NCBI RefSeq assembly: GCF_024166365.1 | Contig: NC_064821.1 | Span: 50,185,093 to 50,249,092 of the forward strand | Source: Elephas maximus indicus | Taxonomy: Eukaryota > Chordata > Mammalia > Proboscidea > Elephantidae | DNA: 64,000 bases | Direction: 5' to 3' | Position numbers and translations under genes: made by a program | Shown here: piece by piece, positions 22,326 to 31,783 of the stretch | Position numbering within the stretch: position 1 is the stretch's first letter | Layout: each line of letters opens with the position of its first letter | The notes under the pieces: generated by a model | Told to the model about the DNA's origin: nothing | The model's input: the letters and a program-made list of their open reading frames with translations, nothing else | Databases searched by the model: none

Positions 22326-23239
22326 TCTCAAATATAATCCCATGTCCACTTTTCACTTCTCTGTTCAGGTGCACAGGCACCACTTCTTTCTCTGCCCCTG
22401 GCTGCCCAGAGCTCGGTCAGATCTCACAGGTTAAAGGACACCATCCTTCCAACTGCCAAGTCAGTCCAAGACTTCACATGCTGGCCATGAATTTGGGAGT
22501 TCACACAACACCTTCACTTCTGACCTGCTAGCTACAAATTTAGAGTTTTCCGATACCCCTTCAAGATGCCAGCCACAAGCTTGGGCTCCACGCGGCCCCA
22601 ATGTTCTCCCTCACTTCTGACCTGCTGGCTACAAATTCAGAGGTTCCCTCTTACCCCCCCTCCCCCAGGCTACTAGCCATAAGCTCAGGGGTTCCCAGGA
22701 CCCCTCAATTCAGACCTGCTGGCTCCCACTACTCCTTTGGATTCAGTAATTTGCTGGAACAACTTACAGAACTCACAGCGCTATACTTAACTATTACAGT
22801 TTTATTGTAGGAAAAAACGAAGAGACACACAGGGTGAGTTCTGGGAGACTTCCCATTGTGGAGCTTTCATGTCCCAAAAAGGGATGCACCACTGCCCCAC
22901 GTGCATGACTTCACCAACCAGGAAGTCCATGGAGCTTCAGTGTCCACAGCTTTTATTGCGGCGGGGGGGGGTCTCATAATGCGAACACCAGCCCCCTCCC
23001 TGAGGTCGGTTGGTATCAGGAGATGATTAACAAGGTATTATATGGTGGGTATTTCTGGCCTGGCCAACCCCCACCCCGAGTGGCCTCCTTACCTTACCTA
23101 ACCTGTTAATTAGTCGTGATTTGGAGTCCTTATCAAAGACACTCAAATTCCAAGGTTGTTTTTTTTTTTTAAAGGAGGTTATCTCTCATGACCCAAGGGC
23201 AAAGACCAAATTCTTTGGGTAAAGTTAATGTAAACCCCA
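22326..23239. mobile_element. LTR-like block (ERVL-type LTR?) nested in the old L1
   Basis: A roughly 0.9-kb block interrupts the L1. It has internal imperfect duplications ('cttctgacctgctagctacaaattta' near 22519 and 'cttctgacctgctggctacaaattca' near 22614). It also has 'ttgctggaacaacttacagaactcacag' followed by a poly-pyrimidine/T-rich centre, a phrase I associate with old ERVL-type LTRs. There are no coding remains. The LTR call is tentative. Confidence 0.4.
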
Positions 23240-23563
23240 CAATTCGTAATTAAAAATATCTCCACAAAGGAAGTTCAGGTCCAAGTGGCTTCACTGGTGA
23301 ATTCTATCAAACACTGAAGGAATAAATAATACCAATCCTATACAGATTCTTTGAAAAAAGAGAGGAGGAGAAAACACTTTCCAACTCATGAGGCAGGGAT
23401 ATCACAAGAAAAGAAAAATACAGACCTCTATCTCTCATAAGCACAGATGCAAAAGTCCATAACAAGGTATTAACAAATGGAATCTGGCAACATATAAAAA
23501 GGATTACACACCATGGAAGTTTGGTTTATCATCCCCAAATCAATTAATACTCCATATAATAAA

Positions 23564-23722
23564 TGGAAACCCTGGTGGCGTAGTAGTTAAGTGCTATGGC
23601 TGCTAACCAAAGGGTCGGCAGTTTGAATCCACTATGTGGTCCTTGGAAACTCTGTGGGGCAGTTCTACTCTGTCCTATAGGGTCACTATGAGTCGGAATT
23701 GACTCAACAGCACTGAGTTTAG
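23564..23722 (+). mobile_element. AfroSINE, plus strand
   Basis: It starts GGAAACCCTGGTGGCGTAG, is the short type, and ends CTATGAGTCGGAATTGACTC and a T-rich tail. It is flanked by ATAATAAA-like repeats. It inserted into the old L1. Confidence 0.88.
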
Positions 23723-25704
23723 TTTTTTTTTTTATAATAAAGGACAAAAACCACACGATAATCTGAATACACACATAAATAGCGTTTAACAAACCCAATT
23801 CCAACTCATGATTTTTTTTAAAAAAAACTCTTAAAAAATTAGGAATAAAAGAAAAAACCCTCAGCTTTATTAGACATCTAAAAAAAAAAATTAGACATCT
23901 GAAAAGCCTAAAACTAACATCATACTTCATGGTGAAAAATTGCTTTCCCCTTAAGATCAGGAAGAAAGTATGTCTCCTTTCACCACCTTAACACAGTGCT
24001 GGAAATTGTAGCTACTGCAATGGGCAAGGGAAAAAAAAGGCATACAGATTAGAAATGAAGAAGTAAAACTGTTTATTTGCAGGTGACAGGATCGCAGACG
24101 ACAAGGTCTCAGGATACAAATCGATCAATAGCCAAAATTGTATTTCTTTGTACCAATAATGAACAATCTGAAAATGAAATAAAGAAAATTCTAATCACAA
24201 TAGCACCAAACGGAATAAGATATTTAGAAATTTAACAAGTGCAAAGCCTGTGCACTGAAAACTACAAAACATTGCTGAAGCAAATTAAAGAAGATCTAAA
24301 TAAATGGAGAGATTGTAACATGTCTATGGATTGGAAGACATTATCATTAAGATCACAGTTCTCTCCCAAATCAATCTATAGATTCACATACTCCCTATTT
24401 TTTGTAGAAATAGACAAACTGATCCTAAAATTTACATAGAAATGGCAAAGCAACTAGAATAGCCAAAGCAGTTCTGAAAAAGAACAAAGTTGCAGAAATT
24501 ACATTCCATGATATTAAAACCTACTCTTACCAGTGATGAAGTCAGTACAGTATTGGTATAAGGTGAGTGATATAAAATAGAGAACCCAGAAATAAGCACA
24601 TTTGTTGTCATCTGATTTTTGACAAAGGTGTCAAGGCAATTCAATGGAGTCTTTTCAACAAGTGTTGCTTGAACAACTGGATATTCATGTGCAAAAATAT
24701 GAACTTACATGTTACACAAAAACTAACTCAAAATGGATCATAGACCTAAATGTAAGAGCTAAAACAAAAAAACTTCTAGAAGAAAGTATAAGAGAAAATC
24801 CTTGTGACCTTGGCTTGGGCAAAAATTTTTTAGATATGTTGCCAAAAACGTGATAAACTTGACTTCATCAAAATTAAAAACTTTTGCTCTTCAAAAGACA
24901 CCATGAAGAAAATGAAAAACAAGGCACAAACTGGGAGGAAAAAATGAAGTACTTGTATTTAGAATGTATAAAGAACACACACAACTCAATAAGAAAAGAA
25001 GCAAACCTATTTAAACAATCAAAAGTAGCTGTGCTTAGTAAATGGCTTCTGAAGAATAAAGTATGGAAAGGAGGGAAATGTTACTTCACAGTGGAGAAAA
25101 CTGACAAACACTACTTTGGCCAGGTGACCAAGGTTAACATCGTCATTGTTGATAGTGTGTACCTCTGTTATGATGTGATGAGAATGGCACTTCACCTGTG
25201 TGGTCTTTTTCCCAAAACCCCATAACCCTAGTCTAACCATGAGAAAAAAAAAAAAAAAACGAAACCAAATTGAAGACATTGTACAAAATACCCAACCAGT
25301 GCTCCTCAAACTGTTAAGGTTATGAAAAATAAGGAAAGATCACAGACCAGAGGAACTAAGACATGACAACCACATAGTATGTACTATCCTGGACCGAACT
25401 GGAACAGAAAAAGTACATTGGTGGAGAAAACTGGTCAAGTTCTAATAAAGTCTGGATTTTAAGAGTATTATACCAATGTTGGTTTCTTAGCTGCGACAAA
25501 TGTACTATGGTAGTATAAGATGTTAACAATAGGTGAAAAAGGCCGGAAAATGTGGAACAGAATTTCAGATTCTCATGTAACTCAGACTTTCTGGAGCCAC
25601 TGAGGCTGGATGAACCCCTGAAATTATTGCCCTGAGATAATCTTTAAATCTTAAAATTTAACCCAAAATATCTCCTGAATTCTTCTTTAAACAAAAACCC
25701 ATTG

Positions 25705-27560
25705 TTTTAGGTGCCATTGAGTTGGTTCTGACTCATAATGACCATATGTACAACAGAACAAAGCACTGCCCAGTCCTGTGCCATCCCCACATTCCTTGCT
25801 GTACTTGAGCCCATCATTGCAGTCACTATGTCAGTCCATCTCATTGTGGATCTTCCTCTTTGTTGCTGACCCTCTGCTTGACCAAACATGATGTTTTTCT
25901 CCAGGGACTGGTCCCTCCTGATAACATGTTCAAAGTACGTGAGACGAAGTCTCACCATCCTTGCTTCTAAGGAACATTCTGGCTGTACTTCTTCCAAGAC
26001 AGATTTGTTCATTCTTCTGGCAGTCCACGGTATATTCAATATTCTTCTCAAACACCATAATTCAAAGACATCAATTCTTCTCCTGTCTTCCTTATTCGTT
26101 GTCCAGTTTCTGCATGCATATGAGGCAACTGAAAATACCATGGCTTGTGTCAGGTGCATCTTAGTCCTTAAAGTGACATCTTTTTAACACGTTAAAGAGG
26201 TCTTTTGCAGCAGATTTTCCCAATGCAATTTGTCATTTGACTTCTTGACTGCTGCTTCCATAGGAGTTGATTGTGGATCCAAGTAAAATGAAATCCTTAA
26301 CAACTTCAATCTTTTCTCCGTTTATCATGATGTTGCTTATTGGTCCAGTTGTGAGGATTTCTGTTTTCTGTATATTGAGGAGTAATCCATACTGAAAGCT
26401 GTGGTCTTTGATCTTCATCAGTAAGTACTTCAAGTCCTCTTCCCTTTCAGCAAGCAAGGTAGTGTCATCTGCATATCGCAGGTTGTTAATGTGTCTTCCT
26501 CCAATCCTGATGCCACAGTCTTCTTCATATAGTCCAGCTTCTGGGATTATTTGCTCAGCATACAGATTGAACAAGTGTGATGAAAGGATACAACCTTGAC
26601 ACATACTTTTCCTAATTTTAAACCCTGCAGTATCCCCTTGTTCTGTTCAAATGACTGCCTCTTGGTCTAAGTACAGGTTCCTCATGAGCACAATTAGTGT
26701 TCTCGAATTCCCGTTCTTTGCAATGTTATCCATAATTTGTTATGATCCACACAGTCAAATGCCTTTGCATAATCAATAAAATACAGGTAAACATCTTTCT
26801 GGTATTCTCTGCTTTCAGTCAAGATCCATCTGACATAGTAATGATATCCCTCCTTCCAAGTCCTCTTCTGAATCCAGCTTGAATTTCTGGCAGTTCCCTG
26901 TTGATGTACTGCTGCAACTGCTTTTGAATATCTTCAACAAAATTTTACTTGTGTGTGATATTAATGATAAAAAAAATGATATTGTCCAATAACTTCCACA
27001 TTCGGTTGGATCATGTTTCTTGGAAATAGGCATAAATATGGATCTCTTCCAATTGGTTGGCCAGGTAGCTGTCTTCCAAATCTCCTGGCATAGATGAATG
27101 AGCACCTCCAGTGCTGCATCCGTTTGTTGAAACATCTCAAGTGGTATTCTATCAATTTCTGGAGCCTTGTTTTTCACCAGTGCCTTCGGTGCAGCTTGGA
27201 TGTCCTCCTTCAATACCATTGGTTCTTGATCATATATATGCTACCTCCTGAAATAGTTGAACATTGACCAATTCTTTTTGGTACGGTGACTCTGTGTATG
27301 CATTTGTTCCTTTTTTTTTTTTGATGCTTCCTGCATTGTTCAATATTTTGAATATTGAACTTCAATATTGCAACTCGAGACTTCAATTTTTTCTTCAGTT
27401 CTTTCAGTTTTAAGAGTGCCAAATGTGTCCTTCCCTTTTGATTTTCTAACTCCAGGTATTTTCACATGTCATTATAATGCTTTGTTTTCTTCAGCCGCCC
27501 TTTGAAATCTTCTACTGGGCTCTTTCACTACATCATTTTTCCCATTCGCTTTAGCTGCTC
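25705..27560 (-). pseudogene. RTE (BovB-like) LINE, 5'-truncated reverse-transcriptase relic
   Basis: Read from 27560 down to 25705, this is about 1.85 kb of an RTE-clade non-LTR retrotransposon. Pieces in order are a region coding PKRIGQCSTISGGSIYMIKN (near 27290), the RT palm start (VLKEDIQAAPKALVKNKAPE near 27200), the catalytic core RYADDTTLLAE (YADD at 26464-26475) and the C-terminal part VIRRDQSLEKNIMFGQAEG (near 25900). Several frameshifts and stops break it, so it is dead. The endonuclease part is missing. It ends at 25705 with the tail shared with the AfroSINE. Confidence 0.88.
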
Positions 27561-27829
27561 TACATTCAAAGTAGGGTGCCAATATAATTTGTCATCCAAG
27601 CCAAAACAATTTTTAGAGTGAAAAGGGTTGTTATCAATAACTACAAAAGAAGACAGGTGTGAACTAGGACTCTTCTGGACCACCTCAAATGAGCAGCGTC
27701 CCCCACTTTTTAAGACATGTATAAACCAATTATTTGACAGCAATGGTTATTGGCCACTTGCTATGTGCCAGGCATATAGAGCGTGATAGAAATGTACTTA
27801 TGAACAAGATGGGACATTGATAATGTTGA
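27561..27829. other. Intergenic, no recognised content
   Basis: A short stretch upstream of the RTE truncation point. I cannot assign it to a family. Confidence 0.4.
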
Positions 27830-27943
27830 GTTTTACCTGAGCCCTCTAATACTGGGAAACAGCAATGATTAAAGAAGTCCCCCTACCTTTTGTGTTAAGG
27901 AAAACAGCTCAGTGCAAATAACCACCCTTCCCATATGACTTAG

Positions 27944-28143
27944 GAGCTCTGGTGATGCAATGGTTAAGCACTCGGCTGCTAACCAAAAGGTTTGTGGTTC
28001 GAACCCAACAGTTGCTCTACAGGAGAAAGATATGTCAGTCTACTTCTGTAAAGATTACTGCCTGGAAAACCCTGTAAGGCACTTCTACCCTGTCCTAGGG
28101 GGTCGCTATGAATCAGATTCGACTTGACGGCAACGAGATGGGT
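27944..28143 (+). mobile_element. AfroSINE long type, plus strand, perfect 14-bp TSD
   Basis: The TSD CCCATATGACTTAG is perfect at 27930-27943 and 28144-28157. The SINE begins GAGCTCTGGTGATGCAATGG and has the middle segment 'gagaaagatatgtcagtctacttctgtaaag' typical of the long type. It ends CGACTTGACGGCAACG. Confidence 0.92.
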
Positions 28144-28489
28144 CCCATATGACTTAGATAAGACTCACAGATGCTCCCTTGTTTACCTAGGACGAGGCCA
28201 AAGACCATTCTTTGCCTCATAAATGACTAACTAAATTGCTTGTCCCCACTGATCAATCAGAAACAAAGTACTTGTTAACCAAACTTTGGTTAAGCTTCTC
28301 TCCTTACCCTGAACTCTGGCTCAACCTCAGCCTGAGCCAATGTACTACCTCTCTGTAAAGGCCCGTCCAAGAGAATAGGCTGGCTTCAGTGGAAAACATT
28401 CGGATATACTATCTGATGATACCATCCTTTTATCCTACTTCACACCTGGGTTTTTTCTAGCCTCGTTTAATCTCCAAAAAAAACCTAAA

Positions 28490-28684
28490 TCAAACCCATT
28501 GCCATCAAGTTGATTCTGACTCATAGTGACCCTATAGGATAGACTAGAACTGCTCCATAGGGTTTCTTAGGCTGCGATCTTTACAGGAGCAGATTGCCAG
28601 GTCTTTTCTCTCGTGGAGCTGCTGATGGGTTCAAACTGCCAACTTTTTGGTTAGCATCCAAGCACTTAACCACTGTGCCACCAG
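28490..28684 (-). mobile_element. AfroSINE long type, minus strand
   Basis: In reverse complement it starts CTGGTGGCACAGTGGTTAAG, has the long-type middle and ends 'actcatagtgaccctatag' read in plus. It sits in the putative LTR just before its AATAAA. Confidence 0.86.
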
Positions 28685-28750
28685 TCTCAATAAAATAAAA
28701 CATTTTTTCCGTAACTTTTTGAGACACTTGCAGATCTTAAAGCCCTTTCA

Positions 28751-29014
28751 AGACCCTATTATTTTCTGCTTTGATTTTTTTTTTTTTTGATACTATGTGT
28801 TTTCATTAACAGAAACATGCTGAGTCATGGAGTGTTTAAATTGTGGTTGGTAATATGGATTTTGAGAAATATTATTTGGGAATACATGGGTCCCATAAAA
28901 CTCGGTGGGTTCTCAGGCACCAGGATTGGTAGGTGCCTGTCTCTCCCACCAGTTAGGGGAGACAGGGTTTATTGCAACACACACACACACAAAACCCAAA
29001 CCCGCCATCTAAAA
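28751..29014. other. Intergenic, with a short AC repeat
   Basis: A T-run at 28778-28789 and a short (AC)n at 28976-28990. No gene or other repeat is recognised. Confidence 0.45.
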
Positions 29015-29172
29015 AAAACCCCATTGCCATTGAGTCGATTTTTACTTATAGCAACACCATAGGACAGCGTAGAACTCCTCCATAGGGTTTCCAAGGAGCA
29101 GGTGGTGGATTCAAACTGCTGACCTTTTGGTTAACAGCCGTAGCACTTAACCACTGTGCCACCGGGGCTCCA
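29015..29172 (-). mobile_element. AfroSINE, minus strand
   Basis: In reverse complement it begins GGAGCCCCGGTGGCACAG and ends 'gtaaaaatcgactcaatggc'. It is the short type and lies just 5' of the full-length L1. Confidence 0.87.
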
Positions 29173-29243
29173 CAGGGCTCTGTAACTATCACAAAAAGAA
29201 ACCATAAATATGACTACAAGGCTTAGCTAACTGTACAAAACCC

Positions 29244-29260
29244 AAAAAAGACAAAATTTT
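29244..29260 (+). repeat. 5' target-site duplication of the full-length L1
   Basis: AAAAAAGACAAAATTTT here is repeated at 36604-36620 directly after the L1 poly-A. The leading A residues are ambiguous with the poly-A tail. Confidence 0.88.
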
Positions 29261-29267
29261 GGGAGGG

Positions 29268-29290
29268 CGGAGCCAAGATGGCGGACTAGG
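29268..29290 (+). promoter_or_regulatory. L1 5' end with YY1-type site
   Basis: GCCAAGATGGCGGACTAGG at the element's 5' end contains the YY1 core AAGATGGCG. In human L1 the equivalent site positions transcription initiation at base 1; the same role here is inferred. Confidence 0.6.
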
Positions 29291-29460
29291 CAGACGCTAC
29301 CTCGGATCCCTCTTACAAAAAACACACGGAAAACAAGTGAATCGATTACATACATAACAATCTACGAACCCTGAACAACAAACACAGATTTAGAGATGGA
29401 GAACGAACTAATACAGGGAAGCAGCGATTGTTTCCAGAGCCTGGAGCCAGCATACCAGTC

Positions 29461-29985
29461 AGGTACGGCACAAGCACAGAGAGCTGCTCCACCCCCCTGA
29501 ACTAACCCCGGGAGGGGGACCAGCCGGTTCCACGGGCGGCGTGGGACGCAGCCGGTAGGAGAAGTCCCCGGGAGGCAGTGACTGGTCTTGGAGCAGAAAG
29601 AGCAGCGTCCGAGCCGGGGAACCGTCCCGCAGGGATTTGGACTGGACGCAGGTACGGCATAAACACGGAGAGTTGCTCCACCCCCCTGAACTAACCCCGG
29701 GAAGGGGACCAGCCGGGTCGCGCGGGCGGCGTGGGACGCAGCCAGTAGGAGAAGTCCCCGGGAGGTAGTGACTGGTATTGGAGCGGGGAGAACAGCGTCC
29801 CAGCCAGGACACTCGGTCACGGCACAAGCACGGGGAGCTGCTCCACCCATCTGAACTAACCCCGGGAGGAGGCCCAACTGGCTCTCGGGTGTGGCACGGC
29901 CACGCAGCTGGAGGGACGAGAAGTCCCCGGGAGGCAGCGACTGATTTTGGAGTCGAGAGTGCACCGTCCCAGTAGGGGAGCCTTG
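29461..29985 (+). repeat. Three GC-rich monomers in the L1 5'UTR
   Basis: Each unit runs GGCAcAAgCAC..GAGcTGCTCCACCC, CTGAACTAACCCCGGGA, (G/C-rich), GAGAAGTCCCCGGGAGG. Equivalent positions (GCA of 'ggca') lie at 29468, 29657 and 29822, giving spacings of 189 and 165 bp. Such a monomeric promoter is known from mouse L1; here it is read directly from the sequence. Two long minus-strand open frames (29362-30135 and 29459-30073) cross all units because both spacings are multiples of three. Confidence 0.85.
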
Positions 29986-30303
29986 ACGCTGGGCGTGGGG
30001 CTGGAAGCGGAGGATCTGACCGTGACTCCAGTGGGCCAGACCCCCCAGGGGGCAATCTCCACACAGCCAGCACACATAGGCGACGCGCCCCGCGGGAATC
30101 TCAGATGTAATAGTCATTCCAAGCAAGACAAGCAACTCTGGCTATATTCTGAGGTGCTACTCTCCTATCTCTCTGTTCCCTCCCCCACCTCCCCAGGCGG
30201 CTTCATTAACATCTGAATAGCCTGAGCCAGAGGGAGAACTCTGATAGGGATCTGACTGCATTTTTTTTTTAGCCGATTTTCTGGAAAAACTAGTTTCCCA
30301 GTG

Positions 30304-31319
30304 ATGGCTCGGAGACAACAATCCATATCAAACCACTTAAAGAAGCAGACCATGACAGCTTCTCCAACCCCCCAAACAAAAGAATCAAAATCTTTCCCAA
30401 ATGAAGATACAATCTTGGAATTATCAGATACAGAATATAAAAAACTAATTTACAGAATGCTTAATGATATCACAAATGAAATTAGGATAACTGCAGAAAA
30501 AGCCAAGGAACACACTGATAAAACTGTTGAAGAACTCAAAAAGATTATTCAAGAACATACTGGAAAAATTAATAAGTTGCAAGAATCCATAGAGAGACAA
30601 CATGTAGAAATCCAAAAGATTAACAATAAATTACAGAATTAGACAACGCACTAGGAAGTCAGAGGAGCAGACTCGAGCAATTAGAATGCAGACTGGGACA
30701 TCTGGAGGACCAGGGAATCAACACCAACATAGCTGAAAAAAAATCAGATAAAAGAATTAAAAAAAATGAAGAAACCCTAAGAATTATGTGGGACTCTATC
30801 AAGAAGGATAACCTGCGGGTGATTGGAGTCCCAGAACAGGGAGGGGGGACAGAAAACACAGAGAAAATAGTTGAAGAACTCCTGACAGAACACTTCCCTG
30901 ACATCATGAAAGACGAAAGGATATCTATCCAAGATGCTCATCGAACCCCATTTAAGATTGATACAAAAAGAAAAACACCAAGACACATTATCATCAAACT
31001 CACCAAAACCAAAGATAAACAGAAAATTTTAAAAGCAGCCAGGGAGAAAAGAAAGGTTTCCTTCAAGGGAGAATCAATAAGAATATGTTCTGACTACTCA
31101 GCAGAAACCATGCAGGCAAGAAGGGAATGGGACGACATATACAGAACACTGAAGGAGAAAAACTGCCAGCCAAGGATCATATATCCAGCAAAACTCTCTC
31201 TGAAATATGAAGGCGAAATTAAGATATTTACAGACAAACACAAGTTTAGAGAATTTGCAAAAACCAAACCAAAGCTACAAGAAATACTAAAGGATATTGT
31301 TTGGTCAGAGAACCAATAA
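30304..31319 (+). pseudogene. L1 ORF1 (ORF1p), single frameshift
   Basis: ORF1p is the L1 RNA-binding chaperone that trimerises and packages L1 RNA. The ATG at 30304 opens MARRQQSISNHLKKQ. A heptad-rich coiled coil follows (about residues 40-112). The frame then meets TAG at 30640-30642. Downstream, the next frame continues without a stop to 31319. It covers the RRM-like part (DNLRVIGVPEQGGG, HIIIKLTKTKDKQKILKAAR) and the C-terminal domain (KEKNCQPRIIYPAKLSLKYE), ending VWSENQ. The frame change lies close to 30636 and is best explained by loss of one base. The product would be a coiled-coil-only stub. Confidence 0.9.
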
Positions 31320-31783
31320 TATCAGATATCAGCACAACACAAGGTCACAAAACAGAACGTCCTGATATCAACTCAAATAGGGAAATCACAAAAACAAACA
31401 AATTAAGATTAATTAAAAAAAAATAATAAATACACATAACAGGGAATCATGGAAGTCAATAGGTAAAAGATCACAATAATCAAAAAGAGGGACTAAATAC
31501 AGGAGGCATTGAACTGCCATATGGAGAGTGATACAAGGCGATATAGAAGGATACAAGTTAGGTTTTTACTTAGAAAAATAGGGGTAAATAATAAGGTAAC
31601 CACAAAAAGGTATAACAACTCTATAACTCAAGATAAAAACCAAGAAAAACGTAACGACTCAACTAACATAAAGTCAAGCACTATGAAAATGAGGATCTCA
31701 CAATTTACTAAGAAAAACGCCTCAGCACAAAAAAGTATGTGGAAAAATGAAATTGTCAACAACACACATAAAAAGGCATCAAA
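31320..31783 (+). other. L1 inter-ORF region with a 92-codon ORF touching ORF2
   Basis: ORF1 and ORF2 are separated by 464 nt, far longer than the roughly 63 nt I recall for human L1. An open frame (31509-31787, 92 codons, Lys/Asn-rich, starting MNCHMESDTRRYRR) ends with TGA overlapping the ORF2 ATG as ATGA at 31784-31787. It has no recognisable domain and may be fortuitous in A-rich sequence. Confidence 0.6.

Larger units (their letters stand above)
20050..25570 (+). mobile_element. Old L1 (L1M-like), full of nested insertions
   Basis: Segments 20050-21913, 22200-22325, 23240-23555 and 23725-25570 read as one decayed plus-strand L1 in order. ORF1-like sequence ('cttcctgaatccattg', 'ctactgaaagccaatt', 'gcaagagaaaaacaac') is followed by ORF2-like sequence ('atcaaattagaaaacaaca', 'gaattctatcaaacact', 'aagtatgtctcctttcacc', 'ggcaaagcaactagaatagcc'), then a 3'UTR-like part (25050-25570). 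All frames are broken by many stops. An RTE tail, an LTR-like block and a SINE interrupt it. Confidence 0.6.
27830..28750 (+). mobile_element. Putative solo LTR carrying two SINEs
   Basis: After removal of the SINEs at 27944-28143 and 28490-28684, the remaining sequence reads like a retroviral LTR: a CT-rich promoter-like part ('cttggttaagcttctctccttaccctg'), 'cctgagccaatgtactac', and near its end CTCAATAAAATAAAAC, a polyadenylation signal. There is no coding sequence. The assignment is inference from composition and layout only. Confidence 0.35.

Noticed and set aside
29461-29985. CRISPR-like or satellite array
   Set aside because: The repeated units are long, few and part of an L1 5'UTR; there are no short spaced repeats with unique spacers, and the genome is mammalian.
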